Assembly (NCBI GenBank): GCA_947494145.1
Contig: CANLTZ010000004.1
Span: 124,001-188,000, forward strand
Length of the DNA stretch: 64,000 nucleotides
Reading direction: 5' to 3'
Origin: an uncultured Jannaschia sp.
GTDB taxonomy: Bacteria; Pseudomonadota; Alphaproteobacteria; Rhodobacterales; Rhodobacteraceae
A model generated the notes under the pieces. It made no database searches. It saw only the letters and a program-made list of their open reading frames with translations, and was not told where the DNA came from. Below are positions 8,359 to 19,591 of the stretch, in pieces; position 1 is the stretch's first letter; every line of letters starts with the position of its first letter. The position numbers and the translations under genes are program-made.

Positions 8359-10454
8359 CCGCCCTTGCGGACCCCCATGCCCTTCCCGCATCGGACCAGA
8401 CCCAGACGGTCATCCTGTCGGTGCCCGATATGCGCTGTGCGGGCTGTATCGCGGGGGTCGAACGCGCGCTAAACGCCATGCCGTCGGTGGCCTTCGCCCG
8501 GGTCAATCTGGGCGACAAGCAGGTCCGCGTCACTGGTGCCTTTGCCGACGCCCTTCCGTTGATCGAGGCGTTGGATAAGGCGGGTTATGCCGCTGCCGAA
8601 CTGGACGAGGCCGCGCTGGCCCCCAAGGTCGATGTCGAGGGCCGCGCCCTTTTGATGCGGATCGGCGTTGCCGGTTTCGCCATGATGAACGTCATGATCC
8701 TGTCGGTCGCCATCTGGTCTGGCGCGACCGAGGTCACGCGCGATTTGTTCCACTGGATCAGCGCGGGTATCGCGCTTCCCGCGCTGGCCTACTCGGCCCG
8801 TCCGTTCTTTGCCTCTGCTGCAAAGGCGCTAAGCGCGCGCCGCGTGAACATGGATGTGCCCATCAGCCTCGCCATCCTTCTGGCGGCGGGCATGTCGCTG
8901 CATGAGACGTGGATCGGTGGCGAAGATGCCTGGTTCGACGCTGCGGTTTCGCTCACGCTGTTCCTGCTGATTGGGCGCTACCTTGACCATCGCACGCGCC
9001 GGTCGGCCCGTTCGGCGGCTGCCGCGCTGACGGCCCTTGAGGTCCCGCGCGCGACGCTTGTCGTCGATGGCGCGCTGTCCACCGTGCCCACGGCAGAACT
9101 GGTGGTGGGTGACATCATTCAAGTCGCCGCCGGGGGCCGCCTGCCCGTGGATGGCGACGTCATCGAGGGGCGGGCCAATCTGGATCGCAGCATGCTGACG
9201 GGCGAAAGCCTGCCCGTGCTTGCCAGCGCCGGTGCTTCCGTTGCGGCAGGCGAAACCGTGATCGACGCCCCCCTGACCCTGCGCGTGACTGCCGTAGGCG
9301 AAGATACGAGCCTGCGCCGCATGGCGCGCGCCGTTGCCGTCGCCGAAGGCGCACGGGGCCGCTACGTGGCTTTGGCCGACCAGGCGGCGCGCATCTATGC
9401 CCCCTTGGTTCACGGCCTGGCGGCGGCTGGCTTCCTTGGCTGGTTCCTTGCCACGGGCGATGTCCATAAATCGCTGCTGGTGGCCGTTGCCACGCTAATC
9501 ATTACCTGCCCCTGCGCCTTGGGCCTTGCCGTTCCCGCCGTATCGGTGGCCGCGTCAGGCAAGCTGTTCGGCATGGGCTTGCTTTTGAAGTCCTCGACCG
9601 CGTTGGAACGGCTGGCCCAGGTCGATGCCATCGTTCTCGACAAGACGGGGACGCTGACGACCGGACAGGCCAAGTTGGATCATCTTGACCCCCAAGCCGC
9701 CCAGGTCGCGCTGGCCTTGGCGCGCGCCTCTGACCATCCGGTGTCTCGCGCGATTGCCGCGGCCCTGTCCACCGTGGCTGCCGCCGATATCACCGACATT
9801 CAGGAGGTGTCTGGCGAAGGCGTCACCGGCCTTTGGCAAGGTGCCCCGGTTCGCCTGGGTCGCGGGCCGAACGGGACAGAGCTGACGATGCCCGGCCGCG
9901 ACCCGATCAACGTGACCCCCGAAGAAGTGCTGCGCCCTGGTGCCATCGAATTGGTCCGCGCCGCGCAGCAGGCAGGCATGCCCGTGACGCTTCTGTCCGG
10001 TGACCGCACGGCGCCCGTGCGCAAGGTGGCCGAAGCGCTCAACCTGCCTGACTGGCAGGCCGAGGCCAGCCCCGCAGACAAGTTGCAGATCCTGCGGGAT
10101 CGGGCCGCCACCGGGCAAAGGGTGCTGATGGTGGGCGATGGCCTCAACGATGCGGGCGCGCTGTCCGCGGCCCACGTATCCATGGCGCCGGCCACTGCAC
10201 TGGACGCGGCGCGTGCGGCCTCGGACGCGGTGCTGTTGGGCGGCGATCTGTCGATCGTGCCAAAGACGCTGCGGATCACGCGCTTGGCCCGGTCGCGCAT
10301 GCTGCAAAACTTCGGCCTGGCCGCGACTTACAACGCCGTGAGCATCCCGCTGGCGTTGGCAGGCCTCGCCTCACCGCTCATGGCCGCCGCTGCCATGTCC
10401 ACATCGTCGATCCTTGTGGTTCTCAACGCCCTGCGCCTCGGAGGCCGGCCATGA
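8355..10454 (+). CDS. ccoI: CcoI/FixI, Cu(I)-translocating P1B-type ATPase for cbb3 assembly
   Basis: This 699-residue inner-membrane copper pump supplies Cu for CuB of the cbb3 oxidase. An N-terminal heavy-metal-associated domain carries MRCAGC near residue 25. The actuator motif TGESLPV, the intramembrane CPC of TCPCALGLAVP (near 384), the phosphorylation site DKTGTLTTG (near 428) and VGDGLNDAGAL (near 593) are all intact. Its place between ccoH and ccoS identifies it as the oxidase-dedicated pump rather than a CopA exporter. Confidence 0.95.
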   Translation: MTALADPHALPASDQTQTVILSVPDMRCAGCIAGVERALNAMPSVAFARVNLGDKQVRVTGAFADALPLIEALDKAGYAAAELDEAALAPKVDVEGRALLMRIGVAGFAMMNVMILSVAIWSGATEVTRDLFHWISAGIALPALAYSARPFFASAAKALSARRVNMDVPISLAILLAAGMSLHETWIGGEDAWFDAAVSLTLFLLIGRYLDHRTRRSARSAAAALTALEVPRATLVVDGALSTVPTAELVVGDIIQVAAGGRLPVDGDVIEGRANLDRSMLTGESLPVLASAGASVAAGETVIDAPLTLRVTAVGEDTSLRRMARAVAVAEGARGRYVALADQAARIYAPLVHGLAAAGFLGWFLATGDVHKSLLVAVATLIITCPCALGLAVPAVSVAASGKLFGMGLLLKSSTALERLAQVDAIVLDKTGTLTTGQAKLDHLDPQAAQVALALARASDHPVSRAIAAALSTVAAADITDIQEVSGEGVTGLWQGAPVRLGRGPNGTELTMPGRDPINVTPEEVLRPGAIELVRAAQQAGMPVTLLSGDRTAPVRKVAEALNLPDWQAEASPADKLQILRDRAATGQRVLMVGDGLNDAGALSAAHVSMAPATALDAARAASDAVLLGGDLSIVPKTLRITRLARSRMLQNFGLAATYNAVSIPLALAGLASPLMAAAAMSTSSILVVLNALRLGGRP

Positions 10455-10596
10455 ACGTTCTCGTCTTCTTGATCCCGGTTTCGCTTGCGCTGGGCGCGCT
10501 TGGGCTTGTCGCCTGTATCTGGACCTTGCGCGCCAAGCAGTACGAAGACCTGGAAGGGGCCGCTGCGCGCATCCTGTTGGAAGACGGCGAGCCCGA

Positions 10597-13800
<3,204 letters not shown>

Positions 13801-13816
13801 TCCGATTTGGAATGTG

Positions 13817-13846
13817 AAACGCCGGGCGCCACAGCGCCCGGCGTTT
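13817..13846. terminator. Bidirectional terminator between katG and the convergent rdhA
   Basis: A 13-bp perfect stem (13817-13829 with 13834-13846) with a CACA loop is flanked by AAA and TTT, so it can act in both directions. It sits in the 51-bp convergent gap. Confidence 0.85.
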
Positions 13847-13851
13847 CTGCG

Positions 13852-16800
13852 TCAAAGGTCGACCTCGATCACACCGCCCGGTTCAACCGCGCGGCTTTGA
13901 CACAAGATCATCGCGTCCTGCCGTTGCGCCTTCGACAGCACGAAATCCCGATGATCCACTTGCCCTGATAAGACCCGGCATCGGCAAACACCGCACAGGC
14001 CATCGGCGCATTTGACGTCGATCGGGATGCCCGCTTCTGTCAGGACATCAGTTGCATGTCGGTTCGCGGGTATCATCAGGTCGCGACCCGACGTCGCAAG
14101 CCGCAGGATGAAGGCGTGGTTTTCGCGATCTGGCAAGTCCGGGACGCTGAAATACTCCAGGTGCCGCGCGTCTTCGGGAAAGCCTGCCGCCTCGGCGGCT
14201 TGCATCACCGCATCCATGTAGGCTGCCGCCCCGCAGGCATAGACGTGATCCCCGGCCTTATTTCTCGCCAAGATATCTGTCAAATCCGCCCGGGAGCCTT
14301 CATCCGACACGTGCAAAGTTACCCGATCCGCCCATGGCACATGGGCCAGATCCTCCAGAAAGCCCATAGTGTGTTGCGACCGACCGGAATAATGCAAGCG
14401 GAAGTCGCGGCCCCCGGCATGCAGCTCATGCCCCATGGCGATCAGCGGCGTAATCCCGATGCCGCCGCCCATCAGGAAGGTTCGCTTGGCGCCCGGGTCC
14501 AACGGGAAGTTGTTCACCGGCGGGGCTGCGAAGACGCGCCGCCCGGGCTCAAATATGCGGTGCAGCAGCGCTGAGCCACCGCGCCCCGCGTCTTCCCGCA
14601 AGACGCCAATCTGATAGCGATGGCGGTCCGCAGGGTCGCCGGACATCGAATATTGCCTTAGGAATTCCGGCGCCACGACGATGTCGAGATGCGCGCCCGC
14701 GCGCCATTCCGGCAAGGCGCCGCCGTCCTCAGCCATCAATTCATATTTCGTGATGCCCTCGGCCATGGGCTCCACCCGGCTGATGCGCAGGGCCAGCACG
14801 GGACTGTCGCCTGGATCGGCGGGGCGATGCACCGCGCTTTCGTCGCCGTGGGCCAGTCGCGTGCGGTACTCCTCGGCCGAAATCATCGCGTCATAAGCCG
14901 CAATCCCGGCCTCCCGATCCATTGGGAACGGATAGGGCCAGGGATGGGGTGCCAAAGGCGCCGGGTAGACGGCCAATGTCTGCGCATCGGCGTCCAGCTT
15001 GAGGCCCGGCTGCAAGGACCGCGCATTGACCGGGTGGCGTGTTGGGCGGTAGCCGCCATCTTCCTCCAATTCCAAATCCCACCACCATTTCTTGATGGGG
15101 TTCAGCCCGCCATTCCCCACCGCATCGTCCAGCTTAGCCAGCGCGGGCGCCAGTTGTGGGACGTTCATCGCGGCCCAGCGAAACGGGCGTTCCTTGAACA
15201 CGCCTTCCAGGTTCCAGGGGCAGGTCTTCATGCAGCGCCCGCACATGGCCCCGCCATCGGTCGACATCCGATAGGTCGCGCATTTCTGGCTGTCGGATTT
15301 CCAGATCTCGTAGCCGTTGAACATCAGCTTCGGCCCCGCGGTGATCGCGCCCGAGGGGCATTCGCGGGCGCATTTGTTGCACGCCTCGCAAAACCGTTGC
15401 AGCCCGAAATCAATCGGCTTGTCATGGGCCATGGGCAGGTCCGTGGTCACAACCCCTGATTTCAGGCGCGGCCCCAGAAACGGGTTCAGGATGACTTCAC
15501 CGATGCGGCTGACCTCCCCCAAGCCAGACAATAGCAGCAGCGGCGGTTGCAGCACTTCGCTGTCGATGAGGGTGTGGGCCTTGGCGGTGTAGCCCAGATT
15601 GCGGATCTGCTTGGCGATGACCCCGCCGATCAGGGAAAACCGCAGATAGGCCCGCATGGATTGCGCCACGCTGATCCAGTCATCGCCCGACGCGCCTTCC
15701 ATCGTTTCATAGCCTTGATCGACGATCATGCTGATGGCCTGGTCGTGGGGTGGGTCGATGGGGTCGCCGCGCGCGTCGTGGGAATACCAGGCCCAATCGG
15801 GGCAGCGGCTGATACCCACGGCGTCGATGCCCAGGAAATAGCTGGTGGCCTTGATCAGATCGGCGGCGTCTTCGGGGCTAAGCGGTGTCTTCGTCTGTGC
15901 CGAGGGGCCGTCTTGCAGAAGCACGAACGCGGCCAGGGCCCGCCGCTGCGCCATGGAAGGCGCGGTCTTGCGGACGTAATGCCCGCCTTTGGACCTGTCC
16001 TGAAGCGGGCGCCCCATATCGCCGAATTGCGCGCGGGCAAACATATCCGTCCGCTTCGGCACTCGGGCCACCCGCGGCTCATCGATATAGGTGGTGGGCT
16101 CGTCCACGCGTTTGAGCGTCTCGAACGGGTGGGCACCGTCCTTGAAGCGCCGCTTGGCGAAGGGGACCGCGTTCAAGGCACCCTTTGCGTGGCCCAAGCC
16201 CAGCTTCCAACCGGGCCCATGAGCCTTGGCAGGCTGCGTCGGGGCAAGCGGCGCATCGACGGCCAACTCCAACCGGGTGGTCACGGCGGCTAGACCGAAG
16301 CGTCGCCCGATATAGGGGTGGGTCAGCGCGCCGTCTTTGACAGTGGCAAGCCCCGAGGCCACGGCCAGCACGTTCAGGTTCACGTCCGACGCGGTGGCGG
16401 TGTGTCCGCAGGCATCGAAGCCTAGAAGGCGCAGGTAATTGGCCAAGACCGCCGCCGTTTCCGATGCCAGCAGGGCCGCGCGATGGGCCTGTGCGTCCAC
16501 GATCCAGTCTGTGCCGGGCTCATCCAACTTAGGGTCACGCGGGTTCTCATAAAGCAGCACCAGCGCATATTCGTGACCTTCGATGCCGCCCCTTTCGGCG
16601 GACAGCGCGTCGCGCAGATCGGCCATGACGCCATCGATCCCGGAGGCAAGGGTCTTCACCTGTCGCGATTTCAAATCGTCCAGCAAGGCTGCGATATCGG
16701 GGTTCGTCCGGGACGTGCTCAGATGCGCTTCGGTGGGCAGGCGACATACCCCCACCGCAGCTGCGTCGCAGAAATAGGCAAACGCCTTCAGGTGGTTCGC

Positions 16801-17046
16801 CCGTTCCTGTGGATCGCGCGGGATGTCCGCCACCGCCTTGTTCACCGGCCCATCCCGGATCGCGTCGAGCATGGCCTGATGTTCACCCATGGCATTCACG
16901 ATGGAGGCGGGTGCCTCAGCACGGCGAAAGGTGAGGGGCCCCATCGGTGGCACGGCGGACAGGTCGGGCATCGTCCCGCTTGCCAACCGCTCCGAGGGGT
17001 AGGGCCCCAGGTGAACGGGGCGGTTCTTATCCGAGAAGAGGCGCAT
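13852..17046 (-). CDS. Self-sufficient reductive dehalogenase (RdhA-reductase-ferredoxin fusion, BhbA-like)
   Basis: This 1064-residue protein combines a cobalamin-dependent reductive dehalogenase with its own electron supply. Residues 1 to about 330 look like a degenerate copy of the cobalamin domain and 370-545 like the working copy. Two [4Fe-4S] sites follow: CEACNKCARECP (about 548-559) and CATYRMSTDGGAMCGRCMKTCP (about 587-608). From about 755 there is a phthalate-dioxygenase-reductase-like part with RQYSMSGDP (flavin), GGGIGITPL (nucleotide) and CADGLCGVC with a distal Cys (plant-type [2Fe-2S], about 1010-1045). There is no Tat signal and no rdhB partner, so it is probably cytoplasmic and catabolic, as in Comamonas BhbA and Nitratireductor NpRdhA. 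The halogenated substrate is unknown. An epoxyqueuosine reductase (QueG) is excluded by length and fusion. Confidence 0.88.
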   Translation of the reverse strand: MRLFSDKNRPVHLGPYPSERLASGTMPDLSAVPPMGPLTFRRAEAPASIVNAMGEHQAMLDAIRDGPVNKAVADIPRDPQERANHLKAFAYFCDAAAVGVCRLPTEAHLSTSRTNPDIAALLDDLKSRQVKTLASGIDGVMADLRDALSAERGGIEGHEYALVLLYENPRDPKLDEPGTDWIVDAQAHRAALLASETAAVLANYLRLLGFDACGHTATASDVNLNVLAVASGLATVKDGALTHPYIGRRFGLAAVTTRLELAVDAPLAPTQPAKAHGPGWKLGLGHAKGALNAVPFAKRRFKDGAHPFETLKRVDEPTTYIDEPRVARVPKRTDMFARAQFGDMGRPLQDRSKGGHYVRKTAPSMAQRRALAAFVLLQDGPSAQTKTPLSPEDAADLIKATSYFLGIDAVGISRCPDWAWYSHDARGDPIDPPHDQAISMIVDQGYETMEGASGDDWISVAQSMRAYLRFSLIGGVIAKQIRNLGYTAKAHTLIDSEVLQPPLLLLSGLGEVSRIGEVILNPFLGPRLKSGVVTTDLPMAHDKPIDFGLQRFCEACNKCARECPSGAITAGPKLMFNGYEIWKSDSQKCATYRMSTDGGAMCGRCMKTCPWNLEGVFKERPFRWAAMNVPQLAPALAKLDDAVGNGGLNPIKKWWWDLELEEDGGYRPTRHPVNARSLQPGLKLDADAQTLAVYPAPLAPHPWPYPFPMDREAGIAAYDAMISAEEYRTRLAHGDESAVHRPADPGDSPVLALRISRVEPMAEGITKYELMAEDGGALPEWRAGAHLDIVVAPEFLRQYSMSGDPADRHRYQIGVLREDAGRGGSALLHRIFEPGRRVFAAPPVNNFPLDPGAKRTFLMGGGIGITPLIAMGHELHAGGRDFRLHYSGRSQHTMGFLEDLAHVPWADRVTLHVSDEGSRADLTDILARNKAGDHVYACGAAAYMDAVMQAAEAAGFPEDARHLEYFSVPDLPDRENHAFILRLATSGRDLMIPANRHATDVLTEAGIPIDVKCADGLCGVCRCRVLSGQVDHRDFVLSKAQRQDAMILCQSRAVEPGGVIEVDL

Positions 17047-17061
17047 GGGCAGATCCGATCA

Positions 17062-17085
17062 ATTGCACGCATCAGACCGTGCAAT
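17062..17085. promoter_or_regulatory. 8-bp inverted repeat in the araC-rdhA gap
   Basis: ATTGCACG (17062-17069) is repeated in inverse as CGTGCAAT (17078-17085) with an 8-bp spacer. It lies 15-39 bp upstream of the dehalogenase start and could be an operator or a leader hairpin. No matching site was noticed elsewhere in the window. Confidence 0.5.
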
Positions 17086-17096
17086 GGCAGCGCTGT

Positions 17097-17960
17097 CTAC
17101 ACGGGCGCCCGCCGTGCCCGTTCGCGGTAGGCGCGGGGCGTGGTGCCGTATTGGTCGCGAAACAGGCGGTAGAAGTGGCCTACATTGCCGATCCCCACCG
17201 CTTCGGCCACGTCGGCGACGGGCAATGTCCCCTCGCGGATCAAGCGGGCGGCATGTTCCATGCGAACGCTGTTGATCCAGGCAGAGGGCGTCGTGTCCAG
17301 ATGGCGCCGCATGGCCCGGCACAGATGTTCATGGCTGCGGCCCGCGACGCGGGCCAGTCCAGCGGCGCCTTCGCGAAACACATCTGGCGTCTGCGCCGTG
17401 CGGCAGGCGCGGGCCAGCCAATCCGGCAGGTTCAGATCGAAGATCGCGCCTTCTGTCGTCAGATCGGTCAGCAGGTTCGTGAAGAAGGCCTCTAGCCGCA
17501 GGGCCGTGGCTGGTCCGTCGCGCAATAGGCTGCCCGCCTGCACCACGCGGTCGCGCACGGCCGCGCGCAGCGTGATGCCATCGGGATAGACCCCATTGGA
17601 CCAGAAGAACCGCCCGGCCAGCGTGTCCCCGTGGCGGGCACCCAGGGCCGCAATCAAGTCTGAGCGGGCCATGATGTTGAGAATATGCGCATGGTGCCCC
17701 TTGGGCGCATAGACCGCATGGGCATCAAGGGGGCGCAGGAACACGGCGGCCCCAGGGGCAAGTATGTCAGACCGTCCCCCGACATCGTGGCGCAGCGTGC
17801 CGTCAAGCAGCACCATCAGTTCGTGAAAGTCATGGTCGTGGCGATACCGGGGGCGCTGGCTGCCCACCCTCTTGATCTCAGCCCGGAAGGAATCGCCCGG
17901 GGCGGCATAGCTGTCGAAAAGGAAGCGTCGCGTCTCCATTTCTGGCAGTTTAGCGCGCAA
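17097..17960 (-). CDS. AraC-family transcription regulator next to the reductive dehalogenase
   Basis: This 287-residue protein has an N-terminal cupin sensor (RHDHDFHELMVLLDG near residue 40) and two C-terminal HTH motifs, the second in VADVAEAVGIGNVGHFYRLF, as usual for AraC/XylS regulators. It lies 50 bp upstream of rdhA on the same strand and is divergent from the oxygenase/transporter cluster at 18071. It is therefore the obvious candidate regulator of one or both. The effector is unknown. Confidence 0.88.
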   Translation of the reverse strand: MRAKLPEMETRRFLFDSYAAPGDSFRAEIKRVGSQRPRYRHDHDFHELMVLLDGTLRHDVGGRSDILAPGAAVFLRPLDAHAVYAPKGHHAHILNIMARSDLIAALGARHGDTLAGRFFWSNGVYPDGITLRAAVRDRVVQAGSLLRDGPATALRLEAFFTNLLTDLTTEGAIFDLNLPDWLARACRTAQTPDVFREGAAGLARVAGRSHEHLCRAMRRHLDTTPSAWINSVRMEHAARLIREGTLPVADVAEAVGIGNVGHFYRLFRDQYGTTPRAYRERARRAPV

Positions 17961-18046
17961 AGGCGGTTGAATACCAATGCAAATGTCAAAATAGCGTAGC
18001 TTTCGGTCAAATCTGTCACTACCGCGCAGTGTGAAATCAGGACTAC

Positions 18047-18063
18047 CCTCCCCTCAAGGGAGG
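18047..18063 (+). promoter_or_regulatory. Hairpin covering the ribosome-binding site of the first PhyH gene
   Basis: CCTCCC (18047-18052) pairs exactly with GGGAGG (18058-18063), the Shine-Dalgarno sequence of the gene starting at 18071, across a 5-nt loop. The fold would hide the ribosome site. Whether it matters in vivo is unknown. Confidence 0.45.
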
Positions 18064-18070
18064 TTTCGCC

Positions 18071-18892
18071 ATGCTGGATCAGCAGCTGGACTTGCGTTTT
18101 GCGCCGGTTCGAAATGCGCATCCGCGATCTTTGTCCGCCGACCAGATCGATGCCTATAACCATGCGGGCTTCATCAGCCCCCTACTTGCGCTGAGCAAAG
18201 ACGAAGTGCGAGCGCTGCGTGGCTGTATCGACACCTGGTTGGAGGCGAAGGGCGAAGACGGGGCTTATGGCATCAATTGCTATCAAGCGCGTCTGTCCGC
18301 GCTTTGGGATATCGCCCGCCATCCGGTCATTCTCGACTACGTTGAGGATATCATTGGCCCCGATATCCTGTGCTGGGCAAGTGCCGTGCTGTCCAAACCG
18401 GCTGGGGAAACGCGATCCGTCCCCTGGCACCAGGATGCGGGGTTCTGGTCGCTGAACCCTGCGCGCACCGTCACTGTCTGGCTTGCCATCGACGATGCGG
18501 ACGAGGGTAACGCCGCCATGCAATTCATCCCCGGCACACATGACCAGGGCGCCATCGAAATGGCGCCCGTGGCGGGCGAAGTCTTCGCCCACGGCATTGC
18601 TGGGGCCGACGAGCTGGGCACGCCCTTCGTGAACGCCTTACGCGCCGGGGAATGTTCTCTCCATGCGGATATGCTGGTCCATGGATCGGGCCCCAACCTG
18701 TCCGACCGCCGCCGCTGTGGTCTGACATTGCGCTATTGCCCGCCGAGCGTTCGCATCGTGGATGAAGGTTGGCGCCAGGGTGTCGAGGCCGTGCTGTGCC
18801 GCGGCGAGGCCGGGGATTGGACCACCCATCCCCGCCCCGACAATAACGATATCACCGGCCTCGACAGCCCCCGCGCCGTGGGGAACAACTGA
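18071..18892 (+). CDS. Phytanoyl-CoA dioxygenase (PhyH) family Fe(II)/2-oxoglutarate oxygenase
   Basis: This 273-residue protein belongs to the PhyH branch of 2-oxoglutarate oxygenases. The iron facial triad is visible: H120 and D122 in WHQDAGFW and H204 in LVHGSGPN. The intact HxD argues for a hydroxylase rather than an HxG/HxA halogenase. The substrate is unknown. It opens the plus-strand cluster, is divergent from the AraC gene, and overlaps the next gene by TGATG. A second member of the family lies at 21414. Confidence 0.88.
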   Translation: MLDQQLDLRFAPVRNAHPRSLSADQIDAYNHAGFISPLLALSKDEVRALRGCIDTWLEAKGEDGAYGINCYQARLSALWDIARHPVILDYVEDIIGPDILCWASAVLSKPAGETRSVPWHQDAGFWSLNPARTVTVWLAIDDADEGNAAMQFIPGTHDQGAIEMAPVAGEVFAHGIAGADELGTPFVNALRAGECSLHADMLVHGSGPNLSDRRRCGLTLRYCPPSVRIVDEGWRQGVEAVLCRGEAGDWTTHPRPDNNDITGLDSPRAVGNN

Positions 18893-19569
18893 TGCGGGTG
18901 ACGTGGTTCGGCCAAGCTGCCTGCAAGCTGCAGGGTGACACGCTCAACGTGATCACCGACCCCTACACCCCCGATGTGCTGGGCTACAAAGCCATTGAGG
19001 AAACCGCCGATGTGGTGCTGACCTCGTCCGACGATGACGACGCCCATTGCCGGTCTGACCTGATCCCGGGCTCGCCTGCCATTGCCAACGCGCTCGACAT
19101 TGCGGGCGAGGGCCAGGGCGAAGGGATGGTCGGGCCGCTGAAGGTGCGCGCCATCGCCGCCGAGGAATGGGAACACCACCCAAGGGGCGTTGCCAATCAG
19201 AACGCCATGTACCGGTTCGAATTGGACGGGATGCAGATCGCCCATATGGGCGACGTGGGCAACGCGCTTGACGAAGACCAGATCGCCTTCTTTGAGGGTG
19301 TTGATATCCTGTTCGCGCTGACCGGCGGGCCGCCCACCATCGCGCTGCCCGACCTGATGCGCATGATCCACCGGACGCAGCCCAAGCTGATCATCCCGAT
19401 CCACTTCCGTACCCTGGCCTACAGGCCCGCGAACATTCTCTGGATCGAGGACTTTCTGCGCCACTTCAACGACGAAGACGTGGAATTCGCCTTCGGACCC
19501 CATACAAAGATAACCAAGCAGGACCTGCGCCCGCGCACTCGCGTCCGGGTGTTGGACTACCTGCGATAA
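18892..19569 (+). CDS. Metallo-beta-lactamase-fold protein with altered metal motif
   Basis: This 225-residue protein resembles the UlaG/UPF0173-type MBL fold: MRVTWFGQAACKL at the N-terminus, a central MQIAHMGDVG strand and a late LIIPIHF motif. The usual HxHxDH after ADVVLT is replaced by TSSDDDDAH (residues 44-52), so two first-site histidines are missing while one His and several Asp remain. It may bind metal differently or not hydrolyse. It starts on the stop codon of the PhyH gene and precedes a transporter binding protein by 22 bp, so it belongs to the same operon. Confidence 0.75.
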   Translation: MRVTWFGQAACKLQGDTLNVITDPYTPDVLGYKAIEETADVVLTSSDDDDAHCRSDLIPGSPAIANALDIAGEGQGEGMVGPLKVRAIAAEEWEHHPRGVANQNAMYRFELDGMQIAHMGDVGNALDEDQIAFFEGVDILFALTGGPPTIALPDLMRMIHRTQPKLIIPIHFRTLAYRPANILWIEDFLRHFNDEDVEFAFGPHTKITKQDLRPRTRVRVLDYLR

Positions 19570-19591
19570 AGACCACCAAGGGAGGACAAAT

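Noticed and set aside
13852-17046. Epoxyqueuosine reductase (QueG) as an alternative identity.
   Set aside because: QueG is about 350-400 residues and lacks a fused flavin reductase and [2Fe-2S] domain; the duplicated cobalamin region fits RdhA.
17961-18070. Cobalamin riboswitch near the B12-dependent dehalogenase.
   Set aside because: No B12-box-like sequence or suitable fold was seen, and the leader regions are too short.
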